Shown: positions 34,303-42,916 of the stretch, in pieces
Numbering within the stretch: position 1 is the first letter of the stretch
Layout: the number at the start of each line of letters is the position of its first letter
Assembly: GCA_963717155.1 (NCBI GenBank)
Contig: OY970326.1
Span: forward strand, 3,162,001 to 3,226,000
Source: G963717155 sp963717155
GTDB lineage: Bacteria; Actinomycetota; Thermoleophilia; Gaiellales; JALYLC01
DNA length: 64,000 bases
Direction of reading: 5' to 3'
Position numbers and translations under genes: made by a program
Notes under the pieces: model-generated
The model's input: only the letters and a program-made list of their open reading frames with translations
Told to the model about the DNA's origin: nothing
The model's database searches: none

Positions 34303-35313
34303 ATGCGCGTGCTCCTGTGCGGGGCGGGTCAGATCGGTGCGGTGCACGCGGTGAGCCTCGCGGAGTCCAGCCGCGTCGGCGAGCTCGTCATCACAGATCT
34401 CGACATGGAGCGGGCGCAGCTCCTGGCCGCGCGCGTCGGGGCCCGCGCACTGGCGCTCGACGAGGCGTTCGCGCTCGACCCGGACGCGGTCGTCATCGGC
34501 GCGCCCACGCCGGCGCACGCGCCACTCGTCCGACGCTCGATCGGCGGCGGGATCCCGTGCCTCTGCGAGAAGCCGCTCTCGGGCGAGCTCGACGAGTCGG
34601 TCGAGCTCGTGCGTGAGGTGGAGCAGTCGGGCGTGCAGGTGCAGGTCGGGTTCATGCGGCGTTTCGACCCGGCGCTCCAGACGCTTCGAGGCCTGATCGT
34701 CGGCGGTGGACTCGGTCGCGTGCACACGCTGCAGGTGGCGTCACACGATCACGAGCCGCCTGGCGAGGAGTACGTCGCACGCTCGGGAGGGATGTTCCGC
34801 GACCAGCTGATCCACGACTTCGACATGATCCGTTGGGTCACCGCCTCCGAGGTGCAGTCGGTCTACGCCGCGGGCGCCGTACGGACGATCGACTTCGCCG
34901 AGAAGTACGGGGATGTCGATACCTGTGCGCTCGTGCTGCAGCTCGCGGACGGGGCGTTCGTGCTGCTGGCGGGGACGCGCGAAGACGGCCGCGGCGAGGA
35001 CGTGCGGATCGAGGTGGTCGGCTCGCTGGACAGCGCCGGCGCCGGGCTCAACGCCCGCACGCCACTGCGGTTCCTCGACCCGATCGGCGTCGAGACCCAC
35101 CACCCGCCGTACCGCGACGCGTTCGATCGGTTCGCTGCGGGCTACGTGGCCGAGGTCGAGCATTTCCTCGCCGTCGCGGGCGGTGAGGGCGACAGCGCCT
35201 GCACGCCGCGCGATGCGCTCAACACGATGCTCGTGGCCGTCGCCGCCGAGCGCTCACGGGCGCTCGGTGCGCCCGTGGCGGTGCAGCAAGCCAGCGACTT
35301 CCTACCCGGCTAG
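34303..35313 (+). CDS. Gfo/Idh/MocA family oxidoreductase
   Basis: 336 residues, ATG 34303 with AAAGGA upstream. Cofactor motif VLLCGAGQIGAVHAVSL, CEKPLSGELDE, the basic FMRRFDPAL and GGMFRDQLIHDFDMIRWV, holding the catalytic DxxxHD region. It resembles inositol 2-dehydrogenase-type members in length and motifs. Its end overlaps the convergent gene at 35302 by 12 bp. Likely part of the LacI regulon through O3. Confidence 0.9.
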   Translation: MRVLLCGAGQIGAVHAVSLAESSRVGELVITDLDMERAQLLAARVGARALALDEAFALDPDAVVIGAPTPAHAPLVRRSIGGGIPCLCEKPLSGELDESVELVREVEQSGVQVQVGFMRRFDPALQTLRGLIVGGGLGRVHTLQVASHDHEPPGEEYVARSGGMFRDQLIHDFDMIRWVTASEVQSVYAAGAVRTIDFAEKYGDVDTCALVLQLADGAFVLLAGTREDGRGEDVRIEVVGSLDSAGAGLNARTPLRFLDPIGVETHHPPYRDAFDRFAAGYVAEVEHFLAVAGGEGDSACTPRDALNTMLVAVAAERSRALGAPVAVQQASDFLPG

Positions 35314-36402
35314 GCGGTACATGTCGGTCAGCACGAGCTGATCGATGCGCGCCTGCGAGGGCGGTGTCCGGCACTCCTCGGCCCCCACCATGCACTGGTG
35401 GAAGTGCACGAGCTCGCGCTCGTAGGCCTCGTCGTACGACTCGAACCGGTGCGCCTCGCGACCGCCGGCGCCGGCGGTCGCGCGCGTGTAGACGTGCGGC
35501 GCCTGTCGCAGCCACGGCGAGGGGATCGCGAGCGACCGGATCGAGTCCTCGAAGTACAGCCTGATCGTCTCCTCGTACTCGTGCAGGCGCAGCAGCTGGA
35601 TCCACGCGTTGTCCCAGCGCGCGCCGTTCGAGAGGAGCACGGAGCCCGTGAGCGCCTCGCCGGCGGCCCACGCGGCCCCGGCGGTCACGGTCGCCGGCAG
35701 CGGCTCGCCCATCCGCTCGAGCATCCCGTGCACCATGTTGACCTGGTGGACGAGGCTCCCCAGGAAGCCGCCCGAGAACGCGCGCACCGCGTCCTCGTCG
35801 TCGCGCCCCACGGCCTCCTTGACCTGCGCGGCCTCCTCGGCGCGCGTCTGCTCGATCAGCTCGCGCGGCACGTCGCCGCCACGCGCGAGATCCTCGTCGC
35901 CGAAGTACGGCCCGAACTCGGGATCGTGCACCAGCACGCTGATGTAGCGCAGCCCCGCGACGGAACCGGGCAGCTCCGATACGAGCCTCTCGTACGACCG
36001 GTCGAAGCGGCCGTTGTACCCGACCTGCACGACCCGGTTCGCGGCTCGCTGCGCGGCGATGATCGCGTCGACGTGCTCGAGCGTGATCGCGAGCGGCTTC
36101 TCGCAGAACACGTGCAGCCCGGCGCTCAGGGCATCGAGCACAGTGCTCGCGTGGGTCGCGTTCGGCGATGCGACGACCACCGCGTCGAGCCCAGGCTGCG
36201 CGATCGCCTCGGCCGCGGTCGCGACGCGCACCGGGATCGAGAACCGATCGCCGACGCGCTCGCGCACCGACCGGCTCGGATCCGCGACTGCAACGAGCTC
36301 GAACCGGTCACGCAGGAGCGCGAGATGCGGCAGGTGCATCGCCTGGCTGATCAGCCCCGCGCCGATCACCGCGACACGCTTGCGATCGCCGTTGGCGCTC
36401 AC
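35302..36402 (-). CDS. Gfo/Idh/MocA family oxidoreductase
   Basis: 366 residues from GTG 36402, which overlaps the amidohydrolase stop (GTGA). Motifs: VAVIGAGLISQAMHLPHLAL, FCEKPLAITLEHVD, YNGRFDRSYERL, and GGFLGSLVHQVNMVHGML in place of the usual DxxxHD motif, so the active site has diverged (Gln-Val-Asn in the region). It has an inserted charged segment at about 190-230. It is in an operon with the amidohydrolase, so the two probably act on one compound. Confidence 0.87.
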   Translation of the reverse strand: MSANGDRKRVAVIGAGLISQAMHLPHLALLRDRFELVAVADPSRSVRERVGDRFSIPVRVATAAEAIAQPGLDAVVVASPNATHASTVLDALSAGLHVFCEKPLAITLEHVDAIIAAQRAANRVVQVGYNGRFDRSYERLVSELPGSVAGLRYISVLVHDPEFGPYFGDEDLARGGDVPRELIEQTRAEEAAQVKEAVGRDDEDAVRAFSGGFLGSLVHQVNMVHGMLERMGEPLPATVTAGAAWAAGEALTGSVLLSNGARWDNAWIQLLRLHEYEETIRLYFEDSIRSLAIPSPWLRQAPHVYTRATAGAGGREAHRFESYDEAYERELVHFHQCMVGAEECRTPPSQARIDQLVLTDMYRLAG

Positions 36403-37721
36403 GCGACACCCCTCCGCAAGGCGCGCTCGGGGGTCGGCAGGATCCGCAGCGCGTTGTCGCGCATCAGCAACGGCACGAGTCTCGCCGCGTCGTCGATCGT
36501 CGTCCAGCCACTCTCGACAAGACCCTCCAGGGCGCGTTGGAGCCCCCGGCGGGCGAGCTCGGCCTGGCCCACGACGTTCTCGACGGTGAGGTAGTCGCCT
36601 CCGAAGCAGAGCAGCTTGGTCGCGGGCACCGTCGTCAGGAACCGCTGCACGAAGTCGCACGCCGAGCGCGGCGCCGCGGTCCACGTCCAGCTCATCTCCA
36701 CGACGACGTTCGGCTGGTGCTTGGCAAGCGCGAGGAGCTGCTCCTGCTGCGGCCATGCCATGTGCATCAGGACGAATGTCGTGTGCGGGTACTCCTGCAC
36801 GAGCGGCGTCATGTCCGCAACGCAGTCGTAGATCTCGCGCAGGTGCGGATCGCCGTTCCGCGCGAGCGACCCGAGGTGGATCTTGACCGGTAGCCCGGCG
36901 GCGGTCGCGAGCTCCACGCAGCGGCGGAACAGGAAGTCCTCGACGCTCCGCCGGTCGGCGGCGTCGTCGTCGTGCGAGCGGAGGCGCGCGAACGCGCGGC
37001 GGGGAGGACTGTCGACCGGGCCGACCGCGAGCGACCTGAAGTACGCCCAGAAGCACTTCACGGCCACGGCGCGGTCCGCGTACTGCTCGAAGACCCACTC
37101 GATGACGTCGACGTAGTCGTCGAGCGTCCCGACCTCGATGCCGCTCGCCAGCTCGGCGTCCGCGTGCCGGCCCCGGACCAGGCCTGCGATGGAGATGTCC
37201 TGGTCGAGCAGCTCGGGGGTCTCGGTCAGGCAGAACGGATCGGACTCGAGCGAGTTCACCTGGCAGCGCTCGACGTTCGCGACCTCCTGGAGGACGTAGC
37301 GGTAGTAGCCTGGCCTGCGGAGCTCGCGACAGGCGCGGTCGACCTCCTCGCACGTCGCCCGTGAGAGTCGCGTCCCGAACAGGCGCTCGGTGGCCACGTC
37401 CACGGCGCGCATCGAGCCGGTCAGCCTGACGGCATCGATCGAGGGCGCGACGAGGTCCCACTTCTCGACGGGGCCGAGCTCGGCACCGGTGAAGTCCTGC
37501 ACGACCGACCCGGGCAGGCCGGCGCTCACCAGATCGTCGAGCGCATAGCCACCGACGATCAGCCCCGCCCAGTCGGCCGGGATGCAGGCGTCCTCGCCGA
37601 ACACCTCGACGAACTCGTAGGCCCTGTCTCGCAGGCGATGGCGTTCCTCGACCAGGTGCTCGTGGACGTCGATCCACGGCGTCGCGTCGATCAGTTCGGT
37701 CAGCATGCTCGAGCGGGACAT
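36399..37721 (-). CDS. amidohydrolase family protein (TIM-barrel metal hydrolase)
   Basis: 440 residues. HxH metal motif His20-Glu-His22 (WIDVHEHL), later KIHLGS and VLMHMAW as barrel strand ends, and CFGGDYL with the likely metal Asp near the C-terminus. The overall form is closest to the Amidohydro_2/uronate-isomerase-like branch. It could be a hydrolase, decarboxylase or isomerase. First gene of a two-gene unit with the Gfo/Idh/MocA gene at 35302. A TATGTT box 6 nt before ATG 37721 suggests a leaderless transcript; no LacI operator is present here. Confidence 0.85.
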   Translation of the reverse strand: MSRSSMLTELIDATPWIDVHEHLVEERHRLRDRAYEFVEVFGEDACIPADWAGLIVGGYALDDLVSAGLPGSVVQDFTGAELGPVEKWDLVAPSIDAVRLTGSMRAVDVATERLFGTRLSRATCEEVDRACRELRRPGYYRYVLQEVANVERCQVNSLESDPFCLTETPELLDQDISIAGLVRGRHADAELASGIEVGTLDDYVDVIEWVFEQYADRAVAVKCFWAYFRSLAVGPVDSPPRRAFARLRSHDDDAADRRSVEDFLFRRCVELATAAGLPVKIHLGSLARNGDPHLREIYDCVADMTPLVQEYPHTTFVLMHMAWPQQEQLLALAKHQPNVVVEMSWTWTAAPRSACDFVQRFLTTVPATKLLCFGGDYLTVENVVGQAELARRGLQRALEGLVESGWTTIDDAARLVPLLMRDNALRILPTPERALRRGVA

Positions 37722-37727
37722 CGGGCA

Positions 37728-37733
37728 AACATA
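37728..37733 (-). promoter_or_regulatory. -10 element (TATGTT) of a leaderless transcript
   Basis: Minus-strand TATGTT, 6 nt, then ATG 37721 of the amidohydrolase. No Shine-Dalgarno between. Confidence 0.5.
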
Positions 37734-37740
37734 GAGCGTG

Positions 37741-38130
37741 TCACCCGGTCAGGCGGTCGCCCACCCCCTGTGCGAGACCGCGGAGCACGCCGGTGAACTG
37801 GTCGGCCAGCGGTGCTGCGGCACCGTCCAGGAGCGACGCCATGTCACGCAGCACGATCTCGCTGGCACCGCCGTCGGCGGCGATCACCGCGAGGCGAAGC
37901 GGCAGATCGACGGCGGCGGCGAGGTCGAGCGCGAGGATGCGCGCACCGGCAGCCGGACTACCGAAGATGAGCGTCCAGGCCTCGAAAGCGGGTGCGCCCG
38001 CCGCCGCCATGTCGTGTCCGTGATCGACGACGATGTACTCGGTGATCCCTCGCTCTGCAAGAGCGACGCGAAGCTCCTCGACGACGGCCGCCGGTGGCGC
38101 GGCAACCCGAACGCGCTCGTAGGTCGACAT
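37741..38130 (-). CDS. DUF302 domain protein
   Basis: 129 residues from ATG 38130 (MSTYERVRVAAP); the frame is open further upstream but without protein-like sequence. The core EELRVALAERGITEYIVVDH, FGSPAAGARILALDLAAAVDLPLRLAV, in part AVDLPLRLAVI, matches DUF302, a small alpha-beta fold that often binds heme or metals. The chain ends in a helix LRGLAQGVGDRLTG. Divergent from the FIST gene. Confidence 0.78.
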   Translation of the reverse strand: MSTYERVRVAAPPAAVVEELRVALAERGITEYIVVDHGHDMAAAGAPAFEAWTLIFGSPAAGARILALDLAAAVDLPLRLAVIAADGGASEIVLRDMASLLDGAAAPLADQFTGVLRGLAQGVGDRLTG

Positions 38131-38203
38131 CCCGGGAGCGTGCCATGGGGACCTCGACCGCGTGCGACTCAAGTCCGGCGCGCGGAATACCGATTCGGAC
38201 GAG

Positions 38204-39388
38204 ATGGACCCGAGCACTGTCGCGCAGCAGATAATCCCGAGCGGCGTCGGACACAGCCACGTCGCAGAGTCCGAGGCGGCGGGGCGCGAGGCCGTGAGCA
38301 TGGCACTCGCAGGCCACACGCCGACCGCGGACGACCTCGTCATCCTGTTCACCGATCCCGACTACGACGTCGAGGCCGTGTATCGCGCCGCGTGCGCGGA
38401 GGCGGCACCGGCCGGCGTCTTCGGCTGCACGAGCACCGGAGGATTCACGCACTCGGAGCAGGTTCCGGGCGGCTGTGTCGCCGCCCTGCTCGCAGCCGAC
38501 GACACGTCGTTCGGCCTGTGCCACCTCGAATGCGACGAGGATGACATCGCCGGCTCCTCCCGGCGGGCCGCCGAGCTTGCGCGCGCCCGCGCCGGCGACC
38601 GCTATGCCAACTCGGTGCTGTTGCTGCTGACCGATGGGCTGACCCGCGATCAGCGGGAGATCGCGCGCGGCGCCTACGAGGTGACGACCGCGGTGATCCC
38701 GTTCGTCGGCGGCGCAGCCGCTGACAACCTGACCTGGAACAACACCCACACGTTCGGCGACGGGCGCGTCCTCTCGAGGGCGATCGTGGCGGTCTGGATC
38801 AACTCGGAGCGTCCGATGGGCGTCAGCGTCGACCACGGCTGGCGACCTGCCGGCAAGCCGATGCTCGTGACCCGGGCCGAGGGCACCGTCGTCCACGAGC
38901 TCGACGGCACGCCCGCGCTCGCGGCCTACCTCGCGGAGCAGGGCGGCTCGCTCGAGCGGACGGACGTCGAGTTCTTCCGCAAGGTGATGAGCAACCCGGT
39001 CGGACTACCCAATGCGCGCGGACGCTACGACGTCCGGCAGCTGCACGCCTTTCTCCCGGAGGGCGGAGGGATCAACTTCAACACCGGCGTCTCGGAGCAG
39101 AGCATCCTCCAGGTGATGTCGACCGACGACGACGCGCTGATCGAGGGCGCCAGGCGCGCCGCCCAGGACGCGGTCCGCCAGCTCACCGGCAAGGCACGGC
39201 TCGCCCTGGTCTTCTCGTGTGGATCGCGCGTCCCGCTGCTCGGCGACCGCATCCGCGACGAGGTCACCGCGATCTCGTCCGCGCTCGACGGGGTCCCGGT
39301 GTGCGGCTTCTACACCTTCGGCGAGTTCGCGCGGACGACCGGATCCAGCGGCGTGCACAACTCGAGCGTCGCCGTCCTCGCCCTCTGA
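38204..39388 (+). CDS. FIST domain sensory protein
   Basis: 394 residues from ATG 38204 (MDPSTVAQQI); GTG 38162 in frame is an alternative giving 408. FIST_N at about 20-215 (VILFTDPDYD, GVFGCTSTGGF, FVGGAAADNL) and FIST_C at about 220-385 (GWRPAGKPMLVTRA, VCGFYTFGEFA). FIST domains are input modules thought to bind small ligands such as amino acids. It is followed 2 bp later by the GGDEF/HD-GYP gene, so it likely feeds that protein a signal (inference). No membrane segment. Confidence 0.9.
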   Translation: MDPSTVAQQIIPSGVGHSHVAESEAAGREAVSMALAGHTPTADDLVILFTDPDYDVEAVYRAACAEAAPAGVFGCTSTGGFTHSEQVPGGCVAALLAADDTSFGLCHLECDEDDIAGSSRRAAELARARAGDRYANSVLLLLTDGLTRDQREIARGAYEVTTAVIPFVGGAAADNLTWNNTHTFGDGRVLSRAIVAVWINSERPMGVSVDHGWRPAGKPMLVTRAEGTVVHELDGTPALAAYLAEQGGSLERTDVEFFRKVMSNPVGLPNARGRYDVRQLHAFLPEGGGINFNTGVSEQSILQVMSTDDDALIEGARRAAQDAVRQLTGKARLALVFSCGSRVPLLGDRIRDEVTAISSALDGVPVCGFYTFGEFARTTGSSGVHNSSVAVLAL

Positions 39389-39390
39389 CG

Positions 39391-41487
39391 ATGCGACAGG
39401 ACAACGAGATGGGAGACGATCCCGTGGGCGGTGCGCTGCGCGAGGAGGAGATCGTGGCGCTGCGCGAGCGGCTCGAGCGGACGGAGCAGCACATGGCACA
39501 GACGCTGATGCGGGCGACCCGGCTGGCGCAGGTGATCTCCGTGCTCGGCAACGAGAAGGATCTGGAGACGACGGTCGAGCGCGCCGCGATCGAGGTGGGA
39601 GAGCTCTTCTTCGCCGACATGGCGCTCTTGATCCTCGACTCGCCCGAGGGAATGAGCATTGCGGGCCACTGGGGCGTCGGCGACTCCGACCTTCCACAAG
39701 CGGCGTTCTCGCTGCCCGCAGTCGAGGAGGTCACGCGCCTCAGATCCGTATGCATCGGATCCGTCGCGGAGCTGCCGGTTCCCGCATGGCTCGAGCGCTA
39801 CTCGCCGCGCCACGTTGCGTGGGCTCGCCTGCTCGTCGGAGACAAGTCGCTCGGGCTGATGCTGCTCGCGCGCCGCGGCGACGAGCCGTTCGAGGAGTCC
39901 GAGGCGACCGAGCTGCGCGCCGTCGCCTACCGCATCGCGCTCGCGATCGAGAACGGCCTGCTCCACAAGGGCATGACCGATCAGCTCGCGCAGCTTCACC
40001 GGCTCCAGCAGCTGACCGCCGTGCTCGCGGGCACGCTCGAGCTCGACGCCGTCGGCCAGCGGGTCGCAGACACGCTGGTATCCGAGGCGGCCGTCTCGTC
40101 GAGCGTCGTGCTGATCGATCGCAGCGGCGAGCTCGTGGTGCTGTCGAGAGCCGGCGCCCCGGGCGAGCTCGTGATCAAGGCCGACGAGCTCGGGACGAGC
40201 CTGCTCGACGACCGCTGGAAGAGCTTCCCGCTCGAGGTCGCCGACAAGACGGTCGGCGTCGTCGCGGTCACCGGCGCCCCGGCGGTCGGGTCGGAGGAGC
40301 ATCAGCTGCTGCTGCATCTCGTGAGCCTCGGGGCCCTCTCACTCGACAAGGCCCTGCTCCACGAGCAGAGCCGGGAGCAGGCACGCCACGACTCGCTGAC
40401 CGGACTGCTGGGCCATCGCGTCTTCCACGAGGTGCTCGAGCAGCAGATCGCCGCGGCGAGTCCGTTCAGCGTGCTGCTGTTCGACATCGACGACTTCAAG
40501 CAGATCAACGACCTTCACGGGCACCAGACCGGCGACCACGCCCTGCGCCTCGTGGCCGAGGCCCTCCGCCAGGGCACGCGCAGCGGCGACAGCGTCTTCC
40601 GCATCGGTGGCGAGGAGTTCTGCGCGCTGCTTCCCGGTCTCACGGAGAAGGACGCGTTCTCCGTGGCAGAAGGCGTGCGCCAGAAGGTCGCCGCGATCCT
40701 CTCGACGCTGCCGAACCCGGTCACCATCAGCGTCGGCGTCGCCAGCTTCCCGGCTCACGGACAGCGGCGCGACGAGCTTCTCTCGATCGCTGACGCCGCG
40801 CTGTACGCCTCCAAGCGGGGCGGGAAGAACCGCACGAGCGTCCCCGGAGGCGACGCGCCGAGGAACCTCGCTCCGTCCCGGCGCGAGGTCGGCCTCGACC
40901 TGCTGCACCAGAAGGACCCGGACACCGTCAGCCACAGCGTTCACGTCGCGATCCTCACGGTGGAGATCGCCCGTGCGCTCGGGCTCGACGAGGCCCGCCT
41001 CGACGACCTGAGGACCGCCGCACGCCTGCACGACATCGGCAAGCTCGGGGTGCCCGACTCGATCTTGAACAAGGCCGGCGCGCTGGACGAGGACGAGTTC
41101 CGCATCATCAAGACGCACCCGGTGGTCGGCGCCGAGCTGCTGCGGAGCTGGGGGCTCGCCGAGCCCGCCACCATCGTCCTGCAGCATCACGAGCGCATCG
41201 ACGGCTCCGGCTACCCGTTCGGGCTGTGCAGCGACGATATCCGCCTCGAGAGTCGGATCGTGCACGCCGCCGACGCGTACGTCGCGATGATGCGCGACCG
41301 GCCGTATCGCAAGGCGATGCAGCAGGAGGAGGCATTCGCCGAGCTCGTGCGCCACAGCGATGCGCAGTTCGATCGCGACGTCGTCGAGGCGCTCATCGCA
41401 ACCGAGCTTGCGCGGCCCTCGGCCACGCTAGAGGCGATCCGCACCGAGCCTCCGAGCACAGAGGACGGCCGGCCACTCGCTGCCTGA
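39391..41487 (+). CDS. GAF-GGDEF-HD-GYP signalling protein
   Basis: 698 residues. A short coiled-coil-like N-terminus is followed by two GAF-like domains (about 50-190 and 200-330), then a GGDEF domain with RIGGEEF (active form) and DIDDFKQIND, then an HD-GYP domain (about 490-670) with HDIGKLGVP and HHERIDGSGYP. Both cyclic-di-GMP synthesis and breakdown sites appear intact. No membrane segment. Start ATG 39391; ATG 39409 with AGGAC upstream is possible. It probably integrates FIST input into c-di-GMP levels. Confidence 0.9.
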   Translation: MRQDNEMGDDPVGGALREEEIVALRERLERTEQHMAQTLMRATRLAQVISVLGNEKDLETTVERAAIEVGELFFADMALLILDSPEGMSIAGHWGVGDSDLPQAAFSLPAVEEVTRLRSVCIGSVAELPVPAWLERYSPRHVAWARLLVGDKSLGLMLLARRGDEPFEESEATELRAVAYRIALAIENGLLHKGMTDQLAQLHRLQQLTAVLAGTLELDAVGQRVADTLVSEAAVSSSVVLIDRSGELVVLSRAGAPGELVIKADELGTSLLDDRWKSFPLEVADKTVGVVAVTGAPAVGSEEHQLLLHLVSLGALSLDKALLHEQSREQARHDSLTGLLGHRVFHEVLEQQIAAASPFSVLLFDIDDFKQINDLHGHQTGDHALRLVAEALRQGTRSGDSVFRIGGEEFCALLPGLTEKDAFSVAEGVRQKVAAILSTLPNPVTISVGVASFPAHGQRRDELLSIADAALYASKRGGKNRTSVPGGDAPRNLAPSRREVGLDLLHQKDPDTVSHSVHVAILTVEIARALGLDEARLDDLRTAARLHDIGKLGVPDSILNKAGALDEDEFRIIKTHPVVGAELLRSWGLAEPATIVLQHHERIDGSGYPFGLCSDDIRLESRIVHAADAYVAMMRDRPYRKAMQQEEAFAELVRHSDAQFDRDVVEALIATELARPSATLEAIRTEPPSTEDGRPLAA

Positions 41488-41497
41488 GATGCTCCCG

Positions 41498-41521
41498 GCC
41501 GCCACGACCTATCGTGGCGGC
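41498..41521. other. 10-bp hairpin abutting a start codon
   Basis: GCCGCCACGA, loop CCTA, TCGTGGCGGC, ending at the base before ATG 41522. No T-run follows, so it is not a normal terminator. It contains the TATCGT -10 box of the presumed leaderless gene, which would place the stem outside the mRNA. If transcription instead reads through from upstream, it would hide the start. Confidence 0.45.
41510..41515 (+). promoter_or_regulatory. -10 element (TATCGT) of a leaderless transcript
   Basis: TATCGT, 6 nt, ATG 41522. No Shine-Dalgarno apart from GGCGG inside the hairpin stem. Confidence 0.45.
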
Positions 41522-42916
41522 ATGGCTGATCTGGGCTGGCAGGTGCGTGCAGGAAGGCTCTGCGTCGAGGACGTCGCGTGCAGCGACCTCGCCGCGCGAT
41601 TCGGCACACCGCTCTACGTCATCAGCGAGGCTCGCCTCCGCGAGAACGCCCGCCGCCTGCAGGCCGCCCTCGCGCAGGCATGGCCGCTCGGCGCGGTCCG
41701 CGTGCTCGCGTCGCTGAAGGCCAATCCCACCCTCGCGACCCGGGCCATCCTCAGTGACGAGGGCCTCGGCTGCGACACGTTCGGCGAGACCGAGCTCGTC
41801 GCCGCGCTGCGCGCCGGCGTCCGACCCGAGCTGATCTCGGTGAACGGCGCGAGCAAGTCCGAGCGGCTGATCCGGCTCGCGGTCGGAGCGGGCGCGCGCA
41901 TCACGCTCGACAGCGCGCGCGAGCTTCCGCTCGTCGAGGCGGCGGTCGCCGCGGCCGGGGTGCGCTCGCGCGTACGGATCCGCCTGCGCCCTCGGCTCGC
42001 CGGCCTCGACGCGGAGTCCGAGCTCTCCCACGACGGGACGTCGATCCGTGACGCCTTCCAGTCGTACAAGGCCGGCGTCCCGATCGACGACGCGGTCGAG
42101 CTCGGGCACGCGGCACGTCGCAGCGGCCATGTCGAGCTCGTCGGTCTCCACGTCCATCTCGCCCGCCAGACGACGGACACCGCCCTGTGGGCGGCGCAGA
42201 TCGAGAGCTTCGTCGAGCTCGTCGGCGAGCTGTCGACAGCCTGGGGCGGGTGGGTCCCGCAGGAGATCGACGTCGGGGGAGGCTGGCCCTCGTCGCTCGA
42301 CCCGGTCGGGCGGCGCTCGGAGGCCGGCCGCCGAAGAACGCCCCCGCAGGACGCCGCCGTGTACGCCGGCACGGTCGCGAGCACGCTCGCGGCCGCACTC
42401 GCGCGTCGCGGGCTCGCCCGCACCGGGATGATCCTGGAGGCCGAGCCGGGTCGCGCCATCTACGCCGATGCGGGCCTGCACCTCGCGACCGTGACCAACG
42501 TGAAGCAGCAGCACGACCCGCAACCGCATCGCTGGGTCGAGACCGACACCTCCGAGGTGTTCCTGTTCGACACGACGCTCGAGAGCTCGTTGTTCCCGGT
42601 GATGGCGGTCGAGCGGCCGGACGCCCCCTCCTCCGGCCGGGTCGACGTCACGGGCATCTCGTGCAACTTCGACCTGATCGCGCCGGACGTCGACCTGCCC
42701 GAGGTCGGCGCCGGCGACATCCTCGCGTTCCTCGAGACGGGTGCCTATCAGGAGGCGTCCGCGGCCAACTTCAACGGGCTTCCGCGCCCGGCGACGGTGC
42801 TCGTGTCCGGGTCGGCAGCCGACGTGATCAAGCGGCGCGAGACGGTCGACGAGGTGCTCGCTCGCGACCTCGTGCCCGCGAGACTCGCACGTCGTGACCC
42901 CGGTACGGTTGCCTGA
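41522..42916 (+). CDS. PLP-dependent decarboxylase, diaminopimelate/ornithine decarboxylase fold (group IV)
   Basis: 464 residues. The PLP lysine is in ASLKANPTLATRAIL, the glycine-rich phosphate site in EIDVGGGWP, and EAEPGRAIYADAG is the conserved E-P-G-R region. The C-terminal sheet domain has GISCNFDLIAPDVDLP, where LysA has its catalytic Cys/Asp pair, and GAYQEASAANFNG as in DAP decarboxylases. It differs from housekeeping LysA in gapped regions (an RRRTPPQ insert) and in its neighbour, an enolase-superfamily enzyme translated from its own stop codon (TGATG). Probably a decarboxylase or racemase for an unusual amino acid. Confidence 0.83.
   Translation: MADLGWQVRAGRLCVEDVACSDLAARFGTPLYVISEARLRENARRLQAALAQAWPLGAVRVLASLKANPTLATRAILSDEGLGCDTFGETELVAALRAGVRPELISVNGASKSERLIRLAVGAGARITLDSARELPLVEAAVAAAGVRSRVRIRLRPRLAGLDAESELSHDGTSIRDAFQSYKAGVPIDDAVELGHAARRSGHVELVGLHVHLARQTTDTALWAAQIESFVELVGELSTAWGGWVPQEIDVGGGWPSSLDPVGRRSEAGRRRTPPQDAAVYAGTVASTLAAALARRGLARTGMILEAEPGRAIYADAGLHLATVTNVKQQHDPQPHRWVETDTSEVFLFDTTLESSLFPVMAVERPDAPSSGRVDVTGISCNFDLIAPDVDLPEVGAGDILAFLETGAYQEASAANFNGLPRPATVLVSGSAADVIKRRETVDEVLARDLVPARLARRDPGTVA
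42904..42909 (+). promoter_or_regulatory. internal -10 element (TACGGT) of a possible leaderless transcript
   Basis: TACGGT, 6 nt, ATG 42916, located in the last codons of the decarboxylase gene. It could give the enolase-family gene independent expression. Confidence 0.4.

Noticed and set aside
35302..37728. 808-codon open frame joining the Gfo/Idh/MocA gene to upstream sequence
   Set aside because: The first half is nonsense in the wrong frame of the amidohydrolase; the true start is GTG 36402 coupled to that gene's stop.
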